A DNA stretch of 64,000 bases. Origin: Rhizopus arrhizus. Its lineage: Eukaryota; Mucoromycota; Mucoromycetes; Mucorales; Rhizopodaceae. Each line of letters starts with the position of its first letter. Within the stretch, counting starts at the first letter, position 1. Where the stretch lies: contig JAKZZE010000008.1 in NCBI GenBank assembly GCA_024220505.1, positions 744,001-808,000 of the forward strand, given 5' to 3'. Of this stretch, positions 1-9,894 are shown piece by piece. The notes below the pieces were generated by a model. It ran no database searches. It was not told the DNA's origin and saw nothing but the letters and a program-made list of their open reading frames with translations. The translations under genes were made by a program, and so were the position numbers.

Positions 1-260
1 CTATGCACTCAAACTCGTTTCCCAATGACTGTGGGGTCAACGCTATCTTCCAATAGTGGATTGATACTGTTTTGAACATCGAATGGAACCGTTTTGGGCA
101 TTTCTAATGATGGATAGACACTGGCGATGTATGATGCGTTTGGGTAAAGTAGGAAAGAAAAAAAAAAAGGAAAATAATTGCAAAAAAGTTTATTTTAAGA
201 TCCCCAGTGTGACTACATACTCCACAGACTAATTTATATCTGCCGGAATGGCCTCAGTCC
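1..260. other. Unassigned left edge
   Basis: No gene is supported here. Short open stretches exist on both strands but none has a recognisable motif or splice context. The segment lies outside the MITE-like repeat that starts near 261 and does not encode the missing N-terminal helix-turn-helix of the Tc1 transposase downstream. Confidence 0.4.
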
Positions 261-509
261 GGGCATATAGTGTCAAACCCACTTTTATTTTAAAAGTCAA
301 AAAACTGCACCAACCGACCTCCGCTTTTTTCTGGGCGCGCTTTAAGTGTATACTCAGCTACTGACTTTGAAATTTTTGTCAATAAATCATAATAGTATTA
401 ACTTTGTTTGGTTCAAGTTTCATAATGTTTGCTATAAAACTGACGGACCTATGCTCTTATTTCCGAAAAATTAGGTTAGGTTGGTGCAGTTTTTTGACCC
501 ACTGTACAC
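261..509. repeat. MITE-like element with Tc1-type inverted ends
   Basis: A 20-base sequence at 296-315 recurs as its exact reverse complement at 478-497. Outside each arm the sequence runs to a TA plus AGTG-type end (TATAGTG on the left, TACAGTG read inward from the right). These are the ends expected of Tc1/mariner elements, which insert at TA. The left arm carries about 20 extra bases between the outer end and the 20-base core. There is no coding capacity inside. It sits directly against the truncated transposase at 511, so it is either a non-autonomous relative that inserted into that copy or a rearranged left end of it. Confidence 0.6.
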
Positions 510-510
510 T

Positions 511-1360
511 TGTGTCATCTGCTACGAAGAAATATATCATGGTATTACTGATTAAAGGAGCCCTAAAGACAGCCAAGGACGTACATCGGATGCTCATACA
601 ACTTGGGTATTCTATGACTTACCGTTCAGCAATAAACGTCCTTGTATTAATGGATTTTTATTCTAGGCGTAAAAAGAAGCAGCCTCTTTTAACTAGTAAC
701 CACCGTAAGCAGAGGTTAGCATGGGCAAAGAAGTACCAAAACTGGTCTGTACAACAGTGGCATCAAGTAGTGTTCTCTGATGAAACGAAGATCAACATTT
801 GGGGATCTGATGGCTGCAGATACTATTGGACCCAGCCTGGTGATGTCCTTCGTCCACACCACATAGATCTTTCAGTGAAGCATGGTGGCGGCAAATTGAT
901 AATGTGGGGATGTATAACCAGTGAGGGACCAGGATATGCGTGCCAGGTATACGATGGTACCATGGACTCCTTGGTGTACCAGCATATTCTTGGAACAACT
1001 TACATGAAAACGATGAAGTACCACGGTATGAACAAGCGCACCATTTACCTTTAACAAGATAACCACCCAAAGCACAAGTCGAAATCGACAATGTCATGGC
1101 TCCAACAAAACAAGGTCCAGTACATTAACGATTGGCCACCTAATAGTCCGGATCTGAATCCCATAGAGCATGTGTGGCATTTGCTGAAACTTAGGTTAAG
1201 CCTTTATGAACGAAAGGCCAGAAACATCGACGAGCTATGGGAACGAGTTGACGTTGAATGGAACAAGCTAGATAAAGATGTTTGTAGAAGTTACATTGAC
1301 AGCATGCCTGATCGCATAGCAGCGGTAATCAAATCAAAAGGGAGATTTACTCGTTATTAA
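511..1360 (+). pseudogene. Tc1/mariner-family transposase, 5'-truncated with one in-frame stop
   Basis: The frame encodes the second helix-turn-helix and the DDE catalytic core of a Tc1-like transposase. Visible motifs are FSDE (first Asp), QDN (second Asp) and SPDLNPIE (Glu). I count 35 residues between the second Asp and the Glu, against 34 in classical Tc1. The first helix-turn-helix is absent because the frame runs upstream into the MITE-like repeat, and no credible ATG starts it. A single TAA at 1052-1054 interrupts the frame exactly where relatives carry the first Gln of a QQDN motif, and the same frame continues to 1360. The likely origin is a C-to-T change of CAA. The protein is not functional as it stands. 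Confidence 0.85.
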
Positions 1361-1551
1361 ATAAATACTACTCATTTTATAATATAACGATTATAAAATT
1401 ATTGCGACTATTTCCTCTTTTCTTCCGCCATATGTTATCCTTATCAGTTTTATATGTGGGAAACGTAATACTCACTACCTAAGGTTACGCTCTATAGGCA
1501 TGGCTTGGATGTCGTACGGAGTGGAAGAGAAAAAAAAAAGTTAAAAATTAT

Positions 1552-1588
1552 TTTAGGGTAGGTTGTCCCTATTTTTTCACCTAGTGTA
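1552..1588. repeat. Right terminal inverted repeat of the Tc1-like element
   Basis: Read inward from the TA at 1587-1588, the sequence resembles the right arm of the MITE-like repeat (TACA, then GGT, a run of A and ACCTA at the same spacing). This marks the probable 3' end of the truncated Tc1 copy. No matching left end was found, in keeping with 5' truncation. Confidence 0.5.
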
Positions 1589-1665
1589 TGTCAGCATATT
1601 ATTCAGGATCATATCTGATTCCTTTTACTAAAATAAAGTGACTATAATCTTATGTATCCTTAACA
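1587..1665 (+). repeat. 79-bp inverted repeat, left copy
   Basis: This 79-base stretch recurs in reverse complement at 15,129-15,207 with one mismatch by eye (CC here, CT there, near the inner end). Similarity stops sharply at both edges. The left copy begins at the TA that ends the Tc1-like repeat. The two copies bracket the whole LINE/Gypsy complex. Confidence 0.85.
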
Positions 1666-2021
1666 CAGGTACCTAGTCAACTTTGATCTGACTGGAGGCA
1701 TTTCATATAAATATATCTTTCCTCTCAATGAAGACAGGGCAATTCTCCCAGATCAGTTAAAGAACAATAAGATCTATAAAAACAACGAATTAAAAATTTT
1801 CATAATCGATTCAGTGATCATTCTTCAATCAAACATGTCAATTATTGGATCTACGCTCATAACTACTCATTTACCCGCCAACTGATAGAAGAATATAAAT
1901 AGTAGACTTTGTAATGATTTCTTTTTAAAAGATTAAGATTGTCTTAAATAAAGTTCATTCTCAAAAAGCATTCTTTTGGTTTTACTACTATTTTGATAAT
2001 TACTTTACCAGAACATAACAG
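1590..2021 (+). repeat. Solo-LTR-like block upstream of LINE ORF1
   Basis: The block begins TGTCAG and ends AACA. It contains a TATAAATA at 1894-1901 followed by an AATAAA-type signal near 1945, which is the arrangement seen in the proven LTRs at 3942 and 9480. A target duplication cannot be shown because a Tc1-like element abuts the left edge. It may instead be part of the LINE 5' region. Confidence 0.4.
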
Positions 2022-2053
2022 TCACTACGAGGGAATTAAATCAATAAATCGAG

Positions 2054-3610
2054 ATGGTTCTTTCGCCTAACGAATTCACCGGGACGTTGCCCCCAGACGA
2101 CGTACCCCTAACAACTATAACAACCACTTCTGCTTTCTCAACAGCAGAAAATGACATTTCGAATGATCCTCATTTAACCCAAGCTTCGATCTTGTCACCC
2201 AACCCCACTTCGTATCTCGCAATCGCGACCAAAAATTTGCCATCTACTCAGAACAATCGTCAACAATCTTCAATGTCGAACAACTTTGCAGTCAATAATA
2301 GATCAAACCGTAAAGAAATCCCGATTTTCCAGTCCTTCCAAGAATTAGACATGTCCAATGATCAACCTGTTGCAATTCATAAAACAGGCACATGTCAACA
2401 TTCTGTCTTTTACAGAATTCCGCACCACCTTAAGCACTTTAAGTTTCAGTTCAGTACCGAATTACGTAAGGTTTTTCCCTTTGGCGTTGGTCTTGGGTTT
2501 ACTCCACAAGACGATGCAATGGGCACAATCATTGAAGTTTCTCTCAGTTCCAAAGAGGCCTGTGACAAAGCCACAAATACCCCTTTGGAAGTCAATGGTC
2601 ACAAATTTCCCGCTTTTCCAGCAGTTGATTCTCAGCAAGCTTTATTGAAAGTTAACTTATCTAAGCTTCCTCTTCTACCAGTTAAGGAGTTACAAGAAAT
2701 TTTGACTAACAATTTCAGTCGGTACGGCATCGTCCGTGATATTGTTATCTACCTGGACGATTGGTCTCAGACATGGTTCTCAGGAAATGGCTGTATTTAC
2801 CTTGAACGGCCTTCAACTTCCGAAAAGACATTTGATTCTCTTCAATACAAAATTGACCTGGACAACAATGGTTTCTGTTTGGGCACTTGGGTCAATATGA
2901 AGAGACATTGTATTTACTGTAAGGCTATGGGCCATTCGCGCAAAGACTGCCCTGAATTACCTGCTGAGACGCGTACATGTTATGTATGCAATAGTCGTGG
3001 ACATATTGCTCGTAATTGTCCCAAAACTGATGAGAATGACCAGTCTTCTTCCAAGCGTGCTCGTGGCGCTCAGTCCGTAGGTATCATCCCTACTGTGATC
3101 TCCCGCAAGTCCAAAAAGCGAGGACGACAACCTGCCGCCACTCCTGCTCCACTTATCATTGAAGCGGAGCCATCGCCCCCTCTTTCGACCCAAAACTCCA
3201 GCGCTTCTATTTCAACCACAGAAGTAGATTCATCTTCTACCAGCTTCAGTCTCTATACGGACAATAGCAGTACCCAAATTGACGAAGATGACAATGACAG
3301 AATGGACACAGATACCAATCCAGACGCGACGGAACACGAGAGTGAAGACAATGCCGTTTTGTCGTCACCCAAAGATTTCACCACATCCAATGACAACGTT
3401 CCTAAGCCCAATGCTCCCAAAGCAACTTCAAAGACTGGAACACACAATACACCTGCTGAACGCCGTGTTTCCAACAGGTCGACCAAAGGACAAACAGGAC
3501 CGAAGTTCTCTGATTCACAATACTCGACATTAAATAATATAAAAAACTCTACGTCGGCTGGCCAGGGGATGGAGTTAGGACAAGGTGGTCCTTCAACTCC
3601 ATCTCATTAA
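2054..3610 (+). CDS. LINE ORF1, zinc-knuckle nucleic-acid-binding protein
   Basis: This is an uninterrupted 518-residue frame from an ATG at 2054. The centre carries two CCHC zinc knuckles (CIYCKAMGHSRKDC and CYVCNSRGHIARNC, about residues 287-320), preceded by an RRM-like region and followed by a Ser/Thr/Asp-rich tail with basic patches. CCHC knuckles of this kind bind nucleic acid in ORF1 proteins of fungal LINE elements and in retroviral-type Gag. I assign it to the LINE because ORF2 follows in the same orientation at 10,148 once the inserted Gypsy element is discounted, and because the Gypsy element has its own Gag. The frame has no stops, so this LINE copy is young. Confidence 0.75.
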   Translation: MVLSPNEFTGTLPPDDVPLTTITTTSAFSTAENDISNDPHLTQASILSPNPTSYLAIATKNLPSTQNNRQQSSMSNNFAVNNRSNRKEIPIFQSFQELDMSNDQPVAIHKTGTCQHSVFYRIPHHLKHFKFQFSTELRKVFPFGVGLGFTPQDDAMGTIIEVSLSSKEACDKATNTPLEVNGHKFPAFPAVDSQQALLKVNLSKLPLLPVKELQEILTNNFSRYGIVRDIVIYLDDWSQTWFSGNGCIYLERPSTSEKTFDSLQYKIDLDNNGFCLGTWVNMKRHCIYCKAMGHSRKDCPELPAETRTCYVCNSRGHIARNCPKTDENDQSSSKRARGAQSVGIIPTVISRKSKKRGRQPAATPAPLIIEAEPSPPLSTQNSSASISTTEVDSSSTSFSLYTDNSSTQIDEDDNDRMDTDTNPDATEHESEDNAVLSSPKDFTTSNDNVPKPNAPKATSKTGTHNTPAERRVSNRSTKGQTGPKFSDSQYSTLNNIKNSTSAGQGMELGQGGPSTPSH

Positions 3611-3941
3611 GTAAGTATTAACTTAATACACCCATCGTTCTGCTCACTAACTTCATGAATACGTCTATATATAATAATTGTTTTAATCGCAAGATTAAAT
3701 AAAAAATTAAACAAAAAAACAATAGCAGCAATATAAAATTAAAATCCTTCTTTATTGCAGATTTCTTTATATTGCGAAAAGGCGTCGCTTTATGGATAAA
3801 AAGTTGGCATCTATTTATATTCTTTGTGAGCGTAGATATAAAAGATATAGACTCGGTCACGATGTCGTGCTGAAGAACCAATGATTAAGCTAAAGCTTGT
3901 CGATGTTCTAATATATGCATCTGAAATTGAACAATAGAAAT
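3611..3941 (+). other. LINE spacer between ORF1 and ORF2, left part
   Basis: Non-coding AT-rich spacer following ORF1. It ends in GAAAT (3937-3941), which is repeated at 9895-9899 after the 3' LTR, so the spacer continues at 9900-10,147 on the far side of the Gypsy insertion. No conserved element was recognised in it. Confidence 0.6.
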
Positions 3942-4356
3942 TGATGTATCCATCATTCATAACTCGATATGAAAACAGTATTAATAAGCTACATGTAAAA
4001 TATATCCAATAGATAGGCTACAGGTTAATTCGGATAATCTTCATTAAGGATAAGATGCTGCGTAATTGCACGGTTAAATTATATTAAATCCAGGAACTAA
4101 ATCACAGTCAATCGCAGTCAATCATATACGAGTATTCTATGGATAAATGCTTATGGTGACAAAGATAACAATGGAAGAACACGTAACCATTATCTATTTG
4201 TCATCAGTTATATCATACTCATTAATTATTAATCCATGACATGAAATATTATCCGTGTATGAAAAGTATAAATAGAGTATCATTTTCTTATTAAATAAAA
4301 CAATCTCTTTATCGAGTCTCGTCCTCTCTTGTTCCTTTCTATTCTTGGATAAATCA
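3942..4356 (+). repeat. 5' LTR of the Gypsy element
   Basis: 415 bp, begins TGATG and ends ATCA. TATAAATA at 4267-4274 is the likely promoter, with a transcription start expected about 30 bases on. TTAAATAAA just downstream is a candidate polyadenylation signal. The base after the LTR is not the start of the usual TGG primer-binding site; a run of T followed by GACGAATTC is found instead. Confidence 0.95.
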
Positions 4357-4407
4357 TTTTTTTTGACGAATTCTCTTTACTCTATTATTACTACGCTATT
4401 CTCAAAC

Positions 4408-7400
4408 ATGTCTATCAACTCTAATCTTTTGGCTTACAACGAAGAAACCCTTCTTTCTGAAAGTGACCCTGCTTTCATTGGTCCTAGACTTGAAAAGCCC
4501 TCCATGGTTAATGGGATCGAACTTCCTCTTACTGGATCTCCAAACTCTATTACAGAAGATATAGAGATGGAAGAAGTTGAACCCAGGGCTATGGCCTCTC
4601 CACTCGCTGGTGTCAAGGGCAGTGGCGCAGCACCACCTTCTCAGGTCTCGGGTAGTCGTAATTTGACGGCTACCGTCCAGACTTTGACGAAACAGGTAGA
4701 ACAAATTGCTGCGGCTATCACGGGTCAAGAGCTTACAGGAAAGCAACTTGCTAACCTTTCCCGCGAATATACGACCAAGTCTACCATCTTGGCCTCCTTG
4801 TTGGACTTGCAAGCAAAAATGGCTAATAACTTGACTATACAAACCAATGGCTCTGCCATTAACGGTTCTAACAGTCAACCTACAGTGGTTCCTCAAAACT
4901 TACCTTTGTTTCAGTACACTGGTAATGTAGAGAACTCAGCATTGCCCGTCTTTAAAGACATTGCTGACTGTATCCGACGTTTTGAGGATATCCTCTTTGC
5001 GTACCGCTTGGATGTACAGGTGCATTGGCAGCGCCTCATCCCTTTCTCACTTACCCATACTCAACGTTCTTGGTATGATGAATTACGGGTAAAGAAGAAT
5101 TTATCTTGGACCATATTCAAGGAACAATTAACCTTGAAATATGGCATCGAATCCACTGAGGCCCAAGCCCACGCCTCAAGAGAGCTGTTAACCATCAGTA
5201 TGCAGCCTGATGAGTCTGTGGAAAAATACACTGACCGCTTTTTGAAACTCAAGCGTGAAGCCACTCCCGTAGCTGATGATTTTTTGGCTATTTTGTTTGT
5301 GAACTCCCTCACTAGTAGCCTCCAAAATCATGTCAACATGGCCATCGTCAGTCTTGATCAGGAGGCAAGGAATGACATAAACCTCCTTTCTAGTATCGCA
5401 AGAAAGTTTCATACGAAACAACAGACCTTGCCCCATATGTCAACTAAAAAATTCAATAACCAACCCTCTCAAGTCAACGGGTTGAACCCTCCCAGTGGTA
5501 TTCATAAAAGAAACCACCGTACGGATGGAAGGACTTGTATCATCCATGGAAAGTGCAACCACACAACAGATCGTTGTAAAAAGGCTCAGGAACTCGGAAT
5601 TGCTGGCAATATGAACAAAGAGACATCTAGCAAGCGTTGCTTTAAATGCAACGCTCCTTTTACTAGGGAGCATTTAAATGTTTGCCCTAAAAGGAATCAA
5701 CCTCTTTCTGCTGGTTCTGCCTCTTCCTCCTCCTCTACTGCACCTACCATAACCAGGGCATTCCGCTCACTTCAGTTGACTGGCAGTGAAGATAAACCAA
5801 TGGGTACAAAGGCTTCTAAATATAACCCTGCCAACCAACAAAGCCACGATGAAGAACAGGATCTTGACGATGAAGCCGTCAAGGACATCCACTACTACTC
5901 ATCATTATGTAAGTTGCAACCGTTTAATACAAAACTTCACAGTTTTAATAACAAACGTACTGATTCCTTTTTTGTACCCATCACTATAGAAAATGTCCGT
6001 ACTTGGGCTTTGGTTGATACTGGGTGTAATACTTCTACGATCTCTCCTGACCTAGCAAAAATTATAAACGTTAGAACTTTTCCTGTTTCAGGAAAATTAC
6101 AATTAGCTAGTTTGAATACCTTGGTACCTAGAACTGCTATTACAGATCAAATAAAAGTATTTTATAACGGAATCAATGTCTTACATGAATTTGAAATTTT
6201 TAAGTTTGATAAGGATATACCTATTTGTATTGGTACAGATCTTATGCCTAAGTTAAACATTAACTTGACAGGTTTAGCTGTTACGTGGGATAGTCCTAAT
6301 ATCTCTACAATACCTGATCCAATAGACCCTTCACCTATCAAACCTAATAAGTCACCCGCTGGTACTCACCAACAGCGTGAACAACTTATGGACGCATTAC
6401 AGCCATATTTGAGCGCCAATGCTAAGATCCCTAGCACGTCTGCATGTCCTCTACCTGAAGCGATAGTTCGCTTGGAAACTGAACCAGGTAAAACCACTTA
6501 TAGACGGCAGTATCCTATTGCACTGTCAATCCAGCCTAAAGTACAAGAACAGGTTGACAAATGGTTAGCAGATGGTGTAATTGAAATAGCCCCTCCTAAT
6601 ACTGCATTTAACTCTCCTTTGTTGACTGTACGTAAGAAGGATGCTAATGGTAATTATAGTGACGATGTACGGGTGTGTATAGACCCCAGACATATCAATG
6701 CAATACTCATTAAAGATCGTACCGACCGCTTTCAATTACCATTGATAGCTGAGTTGCATCAAAAAATGAGTGCTGCGACACTATTTACAGTACTTGACCT
6801 CAAACAAGCTTTTCATCGGTTACCTCTAGCTGATGAGCATAGAGCCCTTACAGCTTTTACATTTAACGGTCAACAATATCAATTTTGTAGAGCACCATTC
6901 GGTTTGACCCCTATACCAAATCACTTTCAACGTGTGCTAACTACCCTCTTACATGACTTGCCATACGTTACATGTTTCATTGATGATTTAACTATCGGTA
7001 CTGGACCCGATATTGAGGAACATATCAAATGCGTAACTACTGTCATCGAACGACTTACATCAGCTAAATTTATTCTTAACGTTGATAAATGTCACTTTAT
7101 GCAAACTTCGGTAAACATCCTAGGCTTCACTATTAGTCACAATAGTCTCTCATTGGATAGCAGAAAGGTTGCAAATGCTTTAGCATGGCCAATACCAAAA
7201 ACTGGAAAAGATATACAACGCTTTCTAGGCCTCGCTAATTATTTTCGAAGTCATCTCCCAAATTTCTCTACCATGACCGCACCGTTAGATAAACTACGTA
7301 ACGAAGGTTCATTGGAACACATTTGGACTGACAAATATCTACAGGCTTTTCGAAATATACAGACAGCCTTATCTAATGCTCCTGTTCTGTCTATACCTGA

Positions 7401-9273
7401 CATGCGTCATGAATTACAGCTAGCTACAGATGCTAGCAACACAGGAATTGGCGGTGTACTTTATCAAATTATTGACGATAAAACTCGCTATATTGGATTC
7501 GCAGCAAGAGCACTGTCGAAGTCAGAAATGAACTACTCGACAACTAAACGAGAGCTGTTAGCCATCTGTTATCTTTTTGAAAGATTTCACAAGTGGTTGT
7601 ATGGATCTCAATTCACGCTGTATACTGATCATAAAAGTTTGGTCTATCTTGGCACACAAAACATTCCTAATCCCATGATGCTGAATTGGTTCGAAACTAT
7701 TTTCAACTATACATTCAAAGTAATCCATCGTCCAGGAATTGAAAATGTGTTGCCGGATTCACTTTCTCGTCTTTTTTCAGACGATACGGAAAAAAGACTG
7801 GGGGGAGATAATAATCCTCAGCAACTTTCCATAAAAAATAAAAATACAAAGTCACAGAGCAAACGTACTACAGACAACAGTACAAACATAAAACAAAGAG
7901 CTGTACAACTAGTAGACTACATGACACCACCAGAAGAGGAACGTCATAACCTATTATTAAAGGCACATCTACTTGGACACTTTGGGGCTGATGCTATTGT
8001 AAAGACAATCCACAATGATAATTTGCACTGGATTAATATTAAAAAAGATGCATTGCAGCTAGTATCCAATTGTCCTGAATGTCAACAATTTAATATTGGC
8101 AAACACGGGTATCACCCTCCCCGTAGTATTCTACCAGATGGTCCTTTTGATCACGTCTGTATTGACCTCGGTACCCTGAACATTACATCAACAGAAGGAC
8201 ATAATTTCATTTTAGTCCTAGTTGATCTCTTCACAAGATTTACAATTCTAAGACCATTAATGGATAAAACTGCAGTATCCATAGCTAATGAACTTAGAGA
8301 TATCTTTTGCACTTTTGGTTGGCCCAAAAAGCTTAGTTCAGATAACGGTACAGAATTCACTAATGAAATATTTAATTCATTAATGGAAACCTGTGGTATT
8401 GACCATAGACTTTCACTGCCTTATAACCCATTGGGTAATTCGACTAACGAATCGTTTGTTGGAATAGCCAAACGAGCTCTTGTTAAAAGATTACAAGGCA
8501 AGAAAGACGAGTGGAATCTTTTCCTTCCTAGTATTCAATATGCTATGAATTGCAAATATTCTAGATTACATCATTCCAGACCATTTGTGCTTATGTATAA
8601 TAGACAACCAAATGAATTTCAGGATTATTCCAATGCACAATCCTCAATACCTAACTCTAGTCAGCAGTATGCTAAAGCACTAGAAAATAAATTAGACAAT
8701 ATGAACAACATAGTAATCCCTGCTATACGTAACCGTATTATGACTACTCAAAGAACTGACAACGAGTATTTTACAAAGAAGCACCGCATTGTAAATCAAC
8801 AATTTCCTACTAATAGCGAAGTTATGATAAAAAATGTGAATAGAAACAGTAAAACTGACCCAAGGTACGAGGGCCCCTTTGTCGTACATGGAGTCACAAA
8901 AAATGGTAGCTACATTTTGACGGATAAAACAGGTACATTATTATCGCGCGACGTACCTACCTCGCACATCAAACTCATCTCTACAGACAACGTTGTTAAT
9001 AATCGCGCTGACCAACAACAGTACGATGTGCAGGCAATTATCCAACATAAAGGAAATAACACTAGTAATTATAAATACCTAGTAAGATGGAAAGGTTATC
9101 CTCCAGAATATGATACCTGGGAACCTGCCTCAAGTTTTGATGACATGAGTATGATAGAACAGTACTGGGCAAGACGTAACGTCAATAATAACATTGGCAA
9201 ACGTAAACGCTCATCTCATACCAATGTTCCAACCAAGACTAATAATTTTAACAAACGAAACAAGACAAAGTAA
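4408..9273 (+). CDS. Gag-Pol polyprotein of the Gypsy element
   Basis: A single frame of 1621 codons from the ATG at 4408; an in-frame TTG at 4345 lies inside the LTR and is not a credible start. Order of domains: Gag with a Cys/His cluster (CFKC, about residue 411), aspartic protease (VDTG, Asp537), reverse transcriptase with FIDD (residues 857-860) in place of the common YxDD, RNase H (TDAS, about 1006-1009), HHCC zinc finger of integrase (CPEC from 1222), DDE core (Asp1253, Asp1312, Glu1348, a D-35-E spacing) and a C-terminal chromodomain (about 1539-1591, YLVRWKGYP and TWEP). Gag and Pol are fused without a frameshift. The element copies its RNA into DNA and integrates; the chromodomain probably directs it to marked chromatin. 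All catalytic motifs are present, so it may be active. Confidence 0.95.
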   Translation: MSINSNLLAYNEETLLSESDPAFIGPRLEKPSMVNGIELPLTGSPNSITEDIEMEEVEPRAMASPLAGVKGSGAAPPSQVSGSRNLTATVQTLTKQVEQIAAAITGQELTGKQLANLSREYTTKSTILASLLDLQAKMANNLTIQTNGSAINGSNSQPTVVPQNLPLFQYTGNVENSALPVFKDIADCIRRFEDILFAYRLDVQVHWQRLIPFSLTHTQRSWYDELRVKKNLSWTIFKEQLTLKYGIESTEAQAHASRELLTISMQPDESVEKYTDRFLKLKREATPVADDFLAILFVNSLTSSLQNHVNMAIVSLDQEARNDINLLSSIARKFHTKQQTLPHMSTKKFNNQPSQVNGLNPPSGIHKRNHRTDGRTCIIHGKCNHTTDRCKKAQELGIAGNMNKETSSKRCFKCNAPFTREHLNVCPKRNQPLSAGSASSSSSTAPTITRAFRSLQLTGSEDKPMGTKASKYNPANQQSHDEEQDLDDEAVKDIHYYSSLCKLQPFNTKLHSFNNKRTDSFFVPITIENVRTWALVDTGCNTSTISPDLAKIINVRTFPVSGKLQLASLNTLVPRTAITDQIKVFYNGINVLHEFEIFKFDKDIPICIGTDLMPKLNINLTGLAVTWDSPNISTIPDPIDPSPIKPNKSPAGTHQQREQLMDALQPYLSANAKIPSTSACPLPEAIVRLETEPGKTTYRRQYPIALSIQPKVQEQVDKWLADGVIEIAPPNTAFNSPLLTVRKKDANGNYSDDVRVCIDPRHINAILIKDRTDRFQLPLIAELHQKMSAATLFTVLDLKQAFHRLPLADEHRALTAFTFNGQQYQFCRAPFGLTPIPNHFQRVLTTLLHDLPYVTCFIDDLTIGTGPDIEEHIKCVTTVIERLTSAKFILNVDKCHFMQTSVNILGFTISHNSLSLDSRKVANALAWPIPKTGKDIQRFLGLANYFRSHLPNFSTMTAPLDKLRNEGSLEHIWTDKYLQAFRNIQTALSNAPVLSIPDMRHELQLATDASNTGIGGVLYQIIDDKTRYIGFAARALSKSEMNYSTTKRELLAICYLFERFHKWLYGSQFTLYTDHKSLVYLGTQNIPNPMMLNWFETIFNYTFKVIHRPGIENVLPDSLSRLFSDDTEKRLGGDNNPQQLSIKNKNTKSQSKRTTDNSTNIKQRAVQLVDYMTPPEEERHNLLLKAHLLGHFGADAIVKTIHNDNLHWINIKKDALQLVSNCPECQQFNIGKHGYHPPRSILPDGPFDHVCIDLGTLNITSTEGHNFILVLVDLFTRFTILRPLMDKTAVSIANELRDIFCTFGWPKKLSSDNGTEFTNEIFNSLMETCGIDHRLSLPYNPLGNSTNESFVGIAKRALVKRLQGKKDEWNLFLPSIQYAMNCKYSRLHHSRPFVLMYNRQPNEFQDYSNAQSSIPNSSQQYAKALENKLDNMNNIVIPAIRNRIMTTQRTDNEYFTKKHRIVNQQFPTNSEVMIKNVNRNSKTDPRYEGPFVVHGVTKNGSYILTDKTGTLLSRDVPTSHIKLISTDNVVNNRADQQQYDVQAIIQHKGNNTSNYKYLVRWKGYPPEYDTWEPASSFDDMSMIEQYWARRNVNNNIGKRKRSSHTNVPTKTNNFNKRNKTK

Positions 9274-9467
9274 CGAACTGAATATGATCTTTTCCCATTA
9301 CTTTTTTCCTCAACAGGTTTTTTGGGTTTTTATCGATTATATACCAGAAGAGCATACTCTCTCTTTCCTCTACACTTACGTCTTTAATATAAACAGCCTA
9401 CGCAATCATATTGGATATGATCTCTGTACTCTTCGTTATTCATGATGCTCATCGGTTGTTCCAACCT

Positions 9468-9479
9468 GGAAGGGGGCAA
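9468..9479 (+). other. Polypurine tract
   Basis: GGAAGGGGGCAA lies immediately before the TG of the 3' LTR. Such a tract primes plus-strand DNA synthesis in LTR retrotransposons, and its position fixes the start of the LTR at 9480. Confidence 0.8.
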
Positions 9480-9894
9480 TGATGTATCCATCATTCATAA
9501 CTCGATATGAAAACAGTATTAATAAGCTACATGTAAAATATATCCAATAGATAGGCTACAGGTTAATTCGGATAATCTTCATTAAGGATAAGATGCTGCG
9601 TAATTGCACGGTTAAATTATATTAAATCCAGGAACTAAATCACAGTCAATCGCAGTCAATCATATACGAGTATTCTATGGATAAATGCTTATGGTGACAA
9701 AGATAACAATGGAAGAACACGTAACCATTATCTATTTGTCATCAGTTATATCATACTCATTAATTATTAATCCATGACATGAAATATTATCCGTGTATGA
9801 AAAGTATAAATAGAGTATCATTTTCTTATTAAATAAAACAATCTCTTTATCGAGTCTCGTCCTCTCTTGTTCCTTTCTATTCTTGGATAAATCA
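9480..9894 (+). repeat. 3' LTR of the Gypsy element
   Basis: 415 bp, identical by eye to the 5' LTR at 3942-4356. It is followed by GAAAT, the second copy of the target duplication. The spacer 9900-10,147 that follows belongs to the interrupted LINE. Confidence 0.95.

Larger units (their letters stand above)
3942..9894 (+). mobile_element. Intact Ty3/Gypsy retrotransposon with chromodomain (chromovirus type)
   Basis: The element is 5953 bp, with two 415-bp LTRs that look identical by eye, TG...CA termini, a 5-bp target duplication GAAAT (3937-3941 and 9895-9899), one uninterrupted Gag-Pol frame and a polypurine tract before the 3' LTR. Domain order protease, reverse transcriptase, RNase H, integrase, chromodomain places it in the Ty3/Gypsy chromoviruses. 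Identical LTRs, which are copied from one template at insertion, mean it inserted recently. It is nested inside the LINE, between ORF1 and ORF2. Confidence 0.95.

Noticed and set aside
404..510. Open frame upstream of the Tc1 transposase suggesting a longer protein
   Set aside because: It begins at TTG inside the MITE-like repeat and has no transposase similarity before about 530.
4345..4407. N-terminal extension of the Gypsy Gag-Pol
   Set aside because: The frame starts at a TTG in the LTR; the first ATG is at 4408.
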